A stretch of 13,630 bases of DNA from Bacillota bacterium (GCA_023403375.1 JAEYEN010000067.1:1-13630), one strand, 5' to 3'; shown: positions 6,815 to 13,281, numbered from the stretch's first letter. Notes: a model not told the origin generated them from the letters alone. Numbers and translations are program-made.

Positions 6815-6843
6815 ATTTTATACCAAAATTATAAGAAAGTCAA
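6815..6843 (-). promoter_or_regulatory. Promoter of the candidate small RNA
   Basis: On the minus strand TTGACT (6843-6838) is followed after 17 bp by TAAAAT (6820-6815), each one base off consensus. The predicted start near 6808 coincides with the base of the RNA's closing stem. Confidence 0.6.
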
Positions 6844-6857
6844 CTAAAAAAACAAAA

Positions 6858-6891
6858 AAAACCGACGGGTAAAAGTTATACCGTCGGTTTT
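6858..6891 (-). terminator. hpt terminator (possibly bidirectional)
   Basis: AAAACCGACGG/CCGTCGGTTTT forms an 11-bp stem (6858-6868 with 6881-6891). On the minus strand it is followed by eight T residues and another T run, so it ends the tilS-hpt transcript. The plus-strand side has a shorter T tract. Confidence 0.85.
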
Positions 6892-6990
6892 CTTATTAAA
6901 GTTATAAAGGTATTTACTTGATTTTAAGATTATACCGTATGCGTATTATAAAATTCTGAATTAAAATTCATTTTATAAAAGCAGATTTAC

Positions 6991-7524
6991 TTAGTCTTCC
7001 AGGTCGACGGGGGAATTTATTTCGGCAAGGTAGGGGAGTTCTCTGAACCGTTCCGCATAGTCAAGACCGTATCCGATAACAAATCCGCAGTTTATTTGAA
7101 AGCCTACGTAGTCTACTTTAACGTCAGAGCAACGGCGTTCGGGTTTATCTAAGAAAGCGCAGATTTTTATGGAAGCAGGGTTCTTTTTTTCTAAAAGACT
7201 TATAAAATAAGAAAGCGTTTTTCCGCTGTCCACAACGTCTTCTATAATAAGAATGTCTTTCCCCGAAACGTCGGCGGTAATGTCCGTTATCAGTTCCATG
7301 TCTCCGCTTTCCGTACCGTTTCTGTAACTTGAAAGTCTTGCGAATTCCATAGAGATGGGCACGGTAAGGTTTCTTACGATGTCCGAAAAGAATTCAATCG
7401 CGCCTTTAAGCATGCAGATAACCACGGGGCTTTTGCCGGCGTAATCTTTGCTTATGATTTTGCCGAGTTCTTTTACGCGCGCCTGAATCTGGTCTTCGCT
7501 TAAAACTACTTTTAACTGTTTCAT
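6991..7524 (-). CDS. hpt: Hypoxanthine (guanine) phosphoribosyltransferase
   Basis: This purine-salvage enzyme converts hypoxanthine or guanine plus PRPP to IMP or GMP in the cytoplasm. The PRPP-binding loop ILIIEDVVDSGKTL covers residues 91-104. MLKGAIEFFSDIVRNL matches the early LKGA loop that binds pyrophosphate. The C-terminal VDYVGFQI and YGLDYAERFRELPYLAEI blocks are typical of the family, and 177 residues is the usual length. The ATG at 7524 follows a GAGG ribosome site and overlaps the tilS stop by one base (TAATG). tilS followed by hpt is a conserved Firmicutes order, usually with ftsH next; here the unit ends after hpt at a strong terminator instead. Confidence 0.95.
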   Translation of the reverse strand: MKQLKVVLSEDQIQARVKELGKIISKDYAGKSPVVICMLKGAIEFFSDIVRNLTVPISMEFARLSSYRNGTESGDMELITDITADVSGKDILIIEDVVDSGKTLSYFISLLEKKNPASIKICAFLDKPERRCSDVKVDYVGFQINCGFVIGYGLDYAERFRELPYLAEINSPVDLED

Positions 7525-8852
7525 TATTTGTCCTCGTATGTAAATTTTATAAGTTTTTTGGTATTGCTTTCTACTTTAACGCTATCCGACACGGCAACGC
7601 CGAAAATTACCAGAACGTAGTTTCCGTCGCATAAAAGGGGGATAGAAGCCCTTAATCTTTGCGGAATTTTCCTGTCCGTAAAATAGTCGCAAAGTTTTTT
7701 TGTTCCGCCGCCGAACTTGGTAAAAACATCGCCCTGTTTTATTGTGCGATAAACGGCGGTTTTCGGAATTTTATTTCCGTCCGCATAAAATCCGTTTTTT
7801 AAGTTAAGGGCGAAAAAAGGCTGCCCAGAAGTATTTTTAAGCGGTTGTTCTTCGGCAATTAAAACTTTGTCGCCGAAAATGGTTTTCCCTGCCCGATAAG
7901 GGGTTTCCGCCGCCTTTTCTTTGCTTTCGCGGTAAATTACAACCTTTCCGTATTCTTTAACGGCAATCAGGTCTTTTGGTAAATTTATTTTATTTCCGTT
8001 TTGTTTTTTGGAAAGAGAGTAAAGGTCGTTTATATGAACTTGCGCCCAGTCTTTTTCTATTCCCGACTTTTTAAGCGCGATAATCGCCGCTCTTGAAAAA
8101 AGCACTTTGTCGGACGGGACGACTATTTCCGCCGTTTCGCCGTTAAGAGTCAAAATACTGCTTGCAAGCCCGTCTAAATACTCGTCTTCCGCTTTCGCTA
8201 TTTTAGAAAATCTCGCAATGCTTCTTTCCGCTTCGGGAAAAATCTCTTTTATTTTGGGCAAAACGTTAAGTCTTATGTAGTTTCTGGTGTAATCGTCGGA
8301 AAGATTAGTTTCGTCGGTAACGTAAGGAATATCGTTTATTTTTACATACTCGGTAATTTCTTCCTTAGGAACGTCTAAAAAAGGGCGGATGATTTTATCC
8401 GAAAAGTTTGCGTTTATTCCCGCAACGCCTTTAAGCCCCGTTCCCCTGAAAAGGTTCAGAAGAATAGATTCCACGTTGTCCCGTAAATGGTGCGCCGTCG
8501 CAATTTTGTCGCACTTGCCGTGCGAAACGGCGTCAAAAAAACACTCGTATCGCAACTGCCGTGCCGCTTCTTCAACGGTAAGCCCGTTCTTTTTTGCAAG
8601 GGATAAAGCGTTCACAGAATAAGGAATAAACTCTATTCCGTGAGAAAAACAATAATTTTTAACAAATTCGGTGTCTTTTTCGGAAGATTCGCCCCGTATG
8701 CCGTGTTCAACGTTGATTGCGGCAATAGAATAGCCGTATTTTGGGGTGTTGGCCGATAAAAAATGTAAAAGGGCCATAGAATCGCTGCCGCCCGAAACGG
8801 CAACGGCAATTTTCTCGTTTTTGTTTACGATATTGCTTAAATCTACAACCAT
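7524..8852 (-). CDS. tilS: tRNA(Ile)-lysidine synthetase TilS
   Basis: TilS uses ATP and lysine to convert C34 of tRNA-Ile(CAU) to lysidine, switching it from reading AUG to reading AUA. The PP-loop motif AVSGGSDSM is at residues 18-26. The family blocks NVEHGIRGESSEKD, AARQLRYECF and ATAHHLRDNVESILLNLFRGTGLKG follow, and a C-terminal TilS_C-type domain (about 365-442) includes TKFGGGTKKLCDYFTDRKIP. I choose ATG 8852 (442 aa) over the in-frame GTG at 8900, because a promoter (TTGAAA-17-TACAAT, 8888-8860) lies between them and would start transcription at or within two bases of that ATG. This implies a leaderless mRNA and explains the missing Shine-Dalgarno. The stop overlaps the hpt start. 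Confidence 0.93.
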   Translation of the reverse strand: MVVDLSNIVNKNEKIAVAVSGGSDSMALLHFLSANTPKYGYSIAAINVEHGIRGESSEKDTEFVKNYCFSHGIEFIPYSVNALSLAKKNGLTVEEAARQLRYECFFDAVSHGKCDKIATAHHLRDNVESILLNLFRGTGLKGVAGINANFSDKIIRPFLDVPKEEITEYVKINDIPYVTDETNLSDDYTRNYIRLNVLPKIKEIFPEAERSIARFSKIAKAEDEYLDGLASSILTLNGETAEIVVPSDKVLFSRAAIIALKKSGIEKDWAQVHINDLYSLSKKQNGNKINLPKDLIAVKEYGKVVIYRESKEKAAETPYRAGKTIFGDKVLIAEEQPLKNTSGQPFFALNLKNGFYADGNKIPKTAVYRTIKQGDVFTKFGGGTKKLCDYFTDRKIPQRLRASIPLLCDGNYVLVIFGVAVSDSVKVESNTKKLIKFTYEDK

Positions 8853-8859
8853 ATAATAT

Positions 8860-8888
8860 ATTGTAACAAAGGAAAAACTTTTTTTCAA
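8860..8888 (-). promoter_or_regulatory. tilS-hpt promoter, apparently leaderless
   Basis: Minus-strand TTGAAA (8888-8883) and TACAAT (8865-8860) are spaced by 17 bp. The 7 nt after the -10 box lead directly to ATG 8852, leaving no room for a ribosome binding site. Confidence 0.65.
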
Positions 8889-8927
8889 GTTAAATGGCAC
8901 TATAATTTATTTTTTTTAAGGAAACGT

Positions 8928-8956
8928 TTGACAAAGTTAAAAATATGGTATATTAT
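8928..8956 (+). promoter_or_regulatory. tRNA-fMet promoter
   Basis: TTGACA (8928-8933), 17-bp spacer, TATTAT (8951-8956). The predicted start near 8962 leaves a leader of about 25 nt before the tRNA. The -35 and -10 regions resemble the rnpB promoter (TTGACAAA...GGTATAT). Confidence 0.88.
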
Positions 8957-8986
8957 AGTGTAGCGTTAAGGAAACGATATCCACAT

Positions 8987-9064
<78 letters not shown>

Positions 9065-9067
9065 ACA

Positions 9068-9101
9068 AAAAGACATCGACATTTAGTCGGTGTCTTTTTT
9101 T
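9068..9101 (+). terminator. tRNA-fMet terminator
   Basis: A 13-bp stem AAAAGACATCGAC/GTCGGTGTCTTTT (9068-9080 with 9086-9098, one G-U) has a 5-nt loop and a run of T to 9101. It follows the CCA end by 3 bp. Confidence 0.9.
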
Positions 9102-9195
9102 GCTCGGCGAAAGTAATTGGGCGAGGGATTTGAATAGAGCGGCGGCGAAGCCGAAAAAAGTTGCCTGTGGCAAGTTTTAAGCGGTTGACCGAAGG

Positions 9196-9242
9196 CTTTT
9201 GCAAAGCACAAGAAAATCAAAAAGAGAAATGCTTTGCAAAAG
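9196..9242. repeat. 13-bp inverted repeat (hairpin)
   Basis: CTTTTGCAAAGCA (9196-9208) is the exact reverse complement of 9230-9242, with a 21-bp A-rich loop. It lies just before the second copy of the tRNA 3' end. Confidence 0.7.
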
Positions 9243-9250
9243 GCAAGAAG

Positions 9251-9271
9251 AAATCCCCTCCCCGCAACCAA
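9251..9271 (+). repeat. Direct repeat copy 2 (tRNA-fMet 3' end, attR-like)
   Basis: A second perfect copy of the 21 bp at 9045-9065, without the rest of a tRNA upstream. It is followed at once by its own intrinsic terminator, as a real tRNA gene end would be, so it may be the remnant of a second tRNA gene or an attachment-site copy. Confidence 0.8.
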
Positions 9272-9272
9272 T

Positions 9273-9313
9273 AACAATCTAATTGAACGAAATGTTTAAT
9301 TAGGTTGTTTTTT
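9273..9313 (+). terminator. Terminator behind the duplicated tRNA end
   Basis: AACAATCTAATT pairs with AATTAGGTTGTT (9273-9284 with 9298-9309, one G-U) and is followed by a T run to 9313. Confidence 0.8.
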
Positions 9314-9360
9314 ATTGTCATAAATCTATCGATAAACAGAAAAGCCGTATTATACTATAA

Positions 9361-9395
9361 AAAAGCCCGAGAGAACAAAGTTCTTTCAGGCTTTT
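9361..9395. promoter_or_regulatory. 16-bp hairpin upstream of the toxin gene (attenuator or terminator)
   Basis: AAAAGCCCGAGAGAAC (9361-9376) pairs with GTTCTTTCAGGCTTTT (9380-9395), with one C-A mismatch, one G-U and a 3-nt loop. On the plus strand it ends in CTTTTGAATTTT, so termination there may be partial; on the minus strand a six-T tract follows. It stands 8 bp before the toxin ribosome site. A TATTATACTATAAA stretch just upstream (9348-9361) could hold a -10 box, but I see no matching -35. Confidence 0.6.
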
Positions 9396-9412
9396 GAATT
9401 TTAAGGAGAGAT

Positions 9413-9421
9413 ATGATATAA
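9413..9421 (+). other. Two-codon minigene ATG-ATA-TAA before the toxin gene
   Basis: AAGGAG (9403-9408) is followed 4 bp later by ATG ATA TAA (9413-9421), and the toxin ATG is 1 bp beyond, at 9423. The ribosome site is optimally spaced for the minigene ATG and too far (14 bp) for the toxin ATG. Ribosomes would therefore have to finish the minigene and restart, or slide. Phage lambda bar minigenes have the same AUG-AUA-stop form. Confidence 0.45.
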
Positions 9422-9422
9422 T

Positions 9423-9989
9423 ATGTTTGAAAATATAAGATGGATTGTAGACAATATCTTTGGAATTAGTGGTAACGGGTTTGTTATAAGAGAGAACGTT
9501 AGCCCTGAAAATATAGAAACTTGTAACGGTGTGGCAGTAGGCTATGAAAAAACGAGAACGTGTGCATTGTGTGTTGCTCTAAACGATACGGTGTTTAGAA
9601 ATGACAATAAGCCTAATTATTATCATCCATATTGTAAATGTAAAAACAAGAAATATGATTTATCGGCAGTTGTTTTTGATTTTCCTTTGCAGAAAATTAC
9701 AGGCTATCTTTTTGTAAACGAAGATAAGAGAGCAATGATGAAAACAATGGGATATACCATTGAAGATGCAAATGAGTTGTATAACTTAATTCAATTAGAA
9801 GTAGAAAATAAATTTTTATCTGGCGATTACAAATTGAAAACACTTAATAATCATGGGCAACATTTTACTGTAAACTTTACGTTAAACGGCAAAAGAGACC
9901 ACGCAAAAGAAAAGTTTAATTGCCACGTGGGTTGTGTAGCATGGCCGTTTGGAAAGATTAAAATTGCAACACCTTTAATAAAAGATTAA
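9423..9989 (+). CDS. Putative orphan polymorphic toxin, DUF6883-like C-terminal domain
   Basis: This 188-residue protein has no signal peptide or membrane segment. Residues 34-80 hold a Cys/His cluster, C47-x2-C50 ... H68-P-x-C71-x-C73, probably a metal site, of the kind seen at the C-terminus of Mu gpF/SPP1 gp7-type phage head proteins and in polymorphic toxins. Residues about 86-188 (FPLQKITGYLF..DKRAMMKTMGY, then EDANEL, GDYKL, FTVNFTLNG, VAWPFGKIKIATPLI) resemble the DUF6883 domain found in toxin C-termini; that is recalled family shape, not a search. The gene is AT-rich with GAT/AAT/ATT codons, unlike the GAC/AAC-rich neighbours, which suggests transfer. The DUF4926-like gene starts 12 bp downstream and would be its immunity partner. 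The catalytic activity is unknown. Confidence 0.65.
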   Translation: MFENIRWIVDNIFGISGNGFVIRENVSPENIETCNGVAVGYEKTRTCALCVALNDTVFRNDNKPNYYHPYCKCKNKKYDLSAVVFDFPLQKITGYLFVNEDKRAMMKTMGYTIEDANELYNLIQLEVENKFLSGDYKLKTLNNHGQHFTVNFTLNGKRDHAKEKFNCHVGCVAWPFGKIKIATPLIKD

Positions 9990-10001
9990 GGAGAAAGGAT
10001 T

Positions 10002-10331
10002 ATGAAATGGTTAGACGAAGTAAAAGTTTTAACAGATAAATATGAAGATGAAGGTGTGAAAAAGGGTGCTATTGGGACTATTATCATGTCTGAAATAAGA
10101 TATAATCAATATGAAGTTGTTTTTAGCGATAAAGATGGTAGAGATTATGCGATGATAGAAATTTTTGTAGGCGATTTAGAAGTCGTGAGGAGTTCAAATA
10201 TTACAGATACGGATATTTTGGAAGATTTACCAGGGCATAACCCTAATTGGTGGTGTAAAGTTGAAAATGGATATATATTAAACCTAAAAGGAGAAAGGAA
10301 GAACAAAATTCCTTACGATTATAATTCGTAA
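10002..10331 (+). CDS. DUF4926 domain protein, putative immunity protein
   Basis: This 109-residue acidic protein starts at ATG 10002 behind AAGGAGAAAGG, which overlaps the toxin stop. Residues 1-61 follow the DUF4926 pattern: LDEVKVLTD near the start, a KKGAIGTII turn around 20-28, YEVVFSDKDGRDYAMIEI, and DLEVV, as in a small beta-barrel fold. The last 45 residues (through LPGHNPNWWCKVENGYI) are an extension I do not recognise. From memory, DUF4926 genes commonly sit next to DUF6883 genes and are thought to neutralise them. Base composition matches the upstream gene and not the flanking core genes, so the two likely moved together. A hairpin terminator follows at 10369. Confidence 0.72.
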   Translation: MKWLDEVKVLTDKYEDEGVKKGAIGTIIMSEIRYNQYEVVFSDKDGRDYAMIEIFVGDLEVVRSSNITDTDILEDLPGHNPNWWCKVENGYILNLKGERKNKIPYDYNS

Positions 10332-10368
10332 AATGAAATATAAAATTGTAAAAATAAAAAACCTTAAA

Positions 10369-10404
10369 AAAGCGTCTGTTACAAAAACAGGCGCTTTATT
10401 TATG
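10369..10404. terminator. Bidirectional terminator between the toxin operon and the flippase gene
   Basis: An 11-bp stem AAAGCGTCTGT/ACAGGCGCTTT (10369-10379 with 10387-10397, one G-U). On the minus strand it is followed by CTTTTTTT, an excellent terminator for the flippase gene. On the plus strand the T tract is shorter (CTTTATTTAT). Confidence 0.82.
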
Positions 10405-10462
10405 GGCAAAATTTGCACGAAGGGGGTTATATCTTAAAAATTTATTAAAAATTATATTGCTA

Positions 10463-11827
10463 TTATTCGTCTAACTTAGCGAACTTTAAGTCCTTTCTCT
10501 TTTTAACGGTTGTAAACACAAATCCGATAATAATGGTGGAATAGAAACTTATAAGTCGCCACACAAGCATTGCGGGGAACGCAAGACCCGGTTTTAAGCC
10601 TATCTCGAATATGAGATAGAACGAAAGGTCTGCCGCACCCGAATTGCCGGGGGTGGGGATGAACGAAATTGCCGCATACAGAATAAAGCAGATTTGCACT
10701 ATTTGCAACCATTCGGTAAACCCGTCCGCAGGAAGGTCGTAACCGAAGAATCTCAACGAGAAATATGCGATAGAGCAAAGTGCCAACTGTTCGCAAAGGC
10801 TGAATATAAAGCAACTTATGAACAACGGAACGTTGGTTGCAATTTTTTTCAGACATTTAGAGTTGTGAACAACTGTGCGGAGCGTTTTATACGTTAAAAG
10901 TTTGGGGTCTTTGACTATATGTAATTTTCCGCCCAGGAAAATAACGAACTTAACGATGGAAGCGCCCACTCTCGGGAAGAAACAGAACATAACCACAACG
11001 GTGGGCATAGAAATGCAGGTTACAAGCCCGATAATCGCTATAACCGAAACTACGTTAGACGGGATAACGCTTACGAATTCGCTGGGTATATCGAAAGCGT
11101 TGGTTTTGAATAGTACCAGCGAGATGATTCCGAGAATTACGAAAGCGAACTGATTTAAGAAAAACGTGGCGATGGGGAGCGAAGACGCGACTCCGCCGTG
11201 AACCCCGTGCTTTGAAAGGTGATAAATTTCAAACGGCTGACCGCCGACCGCAAGCGGCGTAACGTTATTATAATATATTCCGACGACGCCCGTTTCCATA
11301 CAGGTTTTAAAATGCCAATTACCCGTCATGGATTTGCACATTGCGGAGAGTTTTATTCCTTTGAAAAAGTACATAAAAAACAGTGCCAGAAGCGCAAATA
11401 TAAGGTAGAACCAGCAACTGCCGAGAATACCCGCAACGTCGCTCCACGGGGGCAGAGTTTTGCCCGAACCGAAGTCGTTATAAGCGGTGTAAACCAGAAC
11501 GCCGACGACTAAAACGATAAAGATAACCGTAAAGACGTTTTTAAAAATCTTCTGGCGCTTGTTTACCGAAGTCTGTTCATTATACTTAAAAACGTTTGGA
11601 ATTTCAAGTTGTTTTACTTTTTCTCTTATTCTGCTGCGTTTTTTCGGTTTTGCATTATTGCAAGGAGCATCGTCGCCGCTATCGGGTGTTTCGGAATTTT
11701 CGGAAGAGCAAATTGCGTTTTCCGCTTTTTGCGCTTCTTCCGCGTCCATTTCCACTATATGCGGTTCGTTACTTTTTTCGTCGATTTCGATTTTACTTAT
11801 AACCGTGCGTTCGTTATTATTTTCCAT
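10463..11827 (-). CDS. Flippase-like membrane protein, lysylphosphatidylglycerol synthase TM family
   Basis: A 454-residue membrane protein. Residues 1-90 are a charged, disordered-looking cytoplasmic head (acidic, then KPKKRSRIREKVK). From about residue 92 there are roughly eight hydrophobic segments, beginning VFTVIFIVLVVGVLVYTAY. The family motifs of the MprF/YbhN/AglD2-type domain are clear: GVVGIYYNNVTPLAVGGQPFEI, SLPIATFFLNQFAF, and FIPTPGNSGAADLSFYLIF near the end. It lacks the C-terminal lysyl-transferase domain of MprF, so it probably moves or helps move a lipid or lipid-linked molecule; the substrate cannot be told. The long charged N-terminal head is more than the usual family core. 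No Shine-Dalgarno precedes ATG 11827, and a strong promoter places the RNA start about 3 nt before it. Confidence 0.88.
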   Translation of the reverse strand: MENNNERTVISKIEIDEKSNEPHIVEMDAEEAQKAENAICSSENSETPDSGDDAPCNNAKPKKRSRIREKVKQLEIPNVFKYNEQTSVNKRQKIFKNVFTVIFIVLVVGVLVYTAYNDFGSGKTLPPWSDVAGILGSCWFYLIFALLALFFMYFFKGIKLSAMCKSMTGNWHFKTCMETGVVGIYYNNVTPLAVGGQPFEIYHLSKHGVHGGVASSLPIATFFLNQFAFVILGIISLVLFKTNAFDIPSEFVSVIPSNVVSVIAIIGLVTCISMPTVVVMFCFFPRVGASIVKFVIFLGGKLHIVKDPKLLTYKTLRTVVHNSKCLKKIATNVPLFISCFIFSLCEQLALCSIAYFSLRFFGYDLPADGFTEWLQIVQICFILYAAISFIPTPGNSGAADLSFYLIFEIGLKPGLAFPAMLVWRLISFYSTIIIGFVFTTVKKRKDLKFAKLDE

Positions 11828-11836
11828 ATCTTAGTT

Positions 11837-11865
11837 ATTGTACCCCATATATTAAATATTGTCAA
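11837..11865 (-). promoter_or_regulatory. Promoter of the flippase-like gene, apparently leaderless
   Basis: On the minus strand TTGACA (11865-11860) and TACAAT (11842-11837) are spaced by 17 bp. Nine bases separate the -10 box from ATG 11827, so the transcript has a 5' leader of about 0-4 nt. Confidence 0.75.
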
Positions 11866-11909
11866 TAAAAAAAAGCGATTTCGGGTTTTGCGCAAGGCGA
11901 TTATAAGAC

Positions 11910-11938
11910 TTGACATATATGTTTTTTTAGTTTAGAAT
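11910..11938 (+). promoter_or_regulatory. tyrS promoter
   Basis: TTGACA (11910-11915), 17 bp, TAGAAT (11933-11938). The predicted start near 11945 leaves a leader of about 35 nt, too short for a T-box. Confidence 0.82.
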
Positions 11939-11979
11939 TATTAAGAATTTATCTTATTTTGTAATTCAGAGGGATAAAA

Positions 11980-13203
11980 ATGAATATTTACGAAGAACTT
12001 GTAGAACGCGGACTTATCGCGCAGGTAACCGACGAAAAAGAGATTAAAGAATTGATAAACGGCGGCGGCGCGAGATTTTATATAGGGTTCGACCCCACTG
12101 CCGATTCGCTCCACGTCGGGCATTTTATGGCGCTTTGCTTAATGAAAAGATTGCAGATGGCGGGGAATAAGCCCGTTGTTCTGATAGGCGGCGGCACGGG
12201 ATATATCGGCGACCCGTCGGGAAGAACGGATATGCGTTCTATGATGACCGCAGAAACGATAGCGCACAACTGCGCGTGCTTTAAAAAGCAGATGGAAAGG
12301 TTTATAGAGTTCGGCGAGGACAAAGCCATTATGGTAAACAACGCCGACTGGCTTTTGAACCTTAATTATATAGAATTACTGCGAGAAGTGGGCGCTTGTT
12401 TTTCGGTAAACAATATGCTCCGCGCGGAATGTTATAAACAAAGAATGGAAAAAGGTCTTTCGTTTCTGGAATTCAATTATATGATTATGCAGTCTTACGA
12501 TTTTTATTACCTGCATACTCATTACGGCTGCAATATGCAGTTCGGCGGCGACGACCAGTGGTCTAATATGCTTGGCGGCACCGAACTTATAAGAAAAAAG
12601 ACGGGCGACAACGCATACGCTATGACTATAACTCTTCTCTTAAACAGCGAAGGCAAAAAAATGGGTAAAACAGCAAAAGGCGCGGTCTGGCTTGACCCTG
12701 TAAAAACTTCGCCGTTCGAGTTCTATCAGTATTGGAGAAACGTAGACGACGCCGACGTTATGAAATGTATTAAAATGCTCACTTTCCTTCCTATGGAACA
12801 AATCAGAGAAATGGACAAGTGGGAAGATAACAGAATCAACGAAAAGAAAGAGCTTCTGGCATACGAACTTACCGCGCTTGTTCACGGAAAAGAAGAAGCG
12901 GACAAAGCGAAAGCCGCCGCTACCGCGCTTTTCTCGGGCGACGGGGACGACGCAAATATGCCCGCCACTTTAATCGGCGAAGAAAAAATTAAAGACGGAA
13001 AGATTTTGCTTTCCGACCTTATGGTGGAATGTAAACTCGCCGCGTCGAAAGGGGAAGCGAAAAGACTTATTCAGCAGGGCGGCGTAACATTAAATAAAGA
13101 AAAAGTTACCGACTTTGCTTTTGAAGTAACCAAAGACGTTTTAAAAGACGGCGCCATTATCAAAAAAGGCAAAAAAGTTTTCCATAAAGCTTATATGGAA
13201 TAA
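11980..13203 (+). CDS. tyrS: Tyrosyl-tRNA synthetase
   Basis: This class I aminoacyl-tRNA synthetase charges tRNA-Tyr in the cytoplasm. The HIGH motif appears as LHVGH at residues 44-48 after FYIGFDPTADS. YMIMQSYDFYYL and MQFGGDDQWSNMLGG are the tyrosine-pocket blocks. The KMSKS loop is KMGKT at 227-231, followed by KGAVWLD, matching the TyrRS type in which this loop reads KMGK. The anticodon-binding linker and a C-terminal S4 RNA-binding domain (about 340-405, SKGEAKRLIQQGGVTLN) complete a 407-residue protein of normal length. The ATG at 11980 has an AGAGGG ribosome site 6 bp upstream. It has its own consensus promoter and terminator, so it is a single-gene unit, divergent from the flippase gene. 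In many Firmicutes tyrS is T-box controlled; no T-box fits here. Confidence 0.97.
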   Translation: MNIYEELVERGLIAQVTDEKEIKELINGGGARFYIGFDPTADSLHVGHFMALCLMKRLQMAGNKPVVLIGGGTGYIGDPSGRTDMRSMMTAETIAHNCACFKKQMERFIEFGEDKAIMVNNADWLLNLNYIELLREVGACFSVNNMLRAECYKQRMEKGLSFLEFNYMIMQSYDFYYLHTHYGCNMQFGGDDQWSNMLGGTELIRKKTGDNAYAMTITLLLNSEGKKMGKTAKGAVWLDPVKTSPFEFYQYWRNVDDADVMKCIKMLTFLPMEQIREMDKWEDNRINEKKELLAYELTALVHGKEEADKAKAAATALFSGDGDDANMPATLIGEEKIKDGKILLSDLMVECKLAASKGEAKRLIQQGGVTLNKEKVTDFAFEVTKDVLKDGAIIKKGKKVFHKAYME

Positions 13204-13242
13204 TCTTCGCAAATATAATTTCTGCAAAAATTTCTCAATGAA

Positions 13243-13281
13243 AAAATCTCTCTTCCAAAGCAGAAGAGAGATTTTCTTTTT
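13243..13281 (+). terminator. tyrS terminator
   Basis: AAAATCTCTCTTC pairs perfectly with GAAGAGAGATTTT (13243-13255 with 13263-13275) around a 7-nt loop, followed by CTTTTT. The 180 bp from 13282 to the rplI stop are AT-rich and show nothing clear apart from T runs on the minus strand after rplI. Confidence 0.9.

Larger units (their letters stand above)
9066..9250. other. Hairpin-rich non-coding segment between the tRNA-end repeats
   Basis: These 185 bp contain the tRNA terminator and a minus-strand fragment resembling a tRNA T arm (TTCAAATCCCTC, complement of 9121-9132). Two small hairpins (CGGCggcgaaGCCG at about 9140-9153 and TTGCCtgtGGCAA at about 9160-9172) and a long hairpin (9196-9242) follow. 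No credible ORF is present; minus-strand ORFs here are artefacts running into the tRNA. With the flanking 21-bp repeats it has the form of a tiny element or deletion scar, without an integrase. Confidence 0.5.

Noticed and set aside
8850..8900. GTG at 8900 as the tilS start (458 aa)
   Set aside because: No ribosome site, an atypical N-terminal extension, and a promoter whose start point lies downstream at about 8852.
12430..12440. Another DnaA-box-like TTATAAACA inside tyrS
   Set aside because: A single copy within coding sequence, with no phasing or partner sites, so likely chance.
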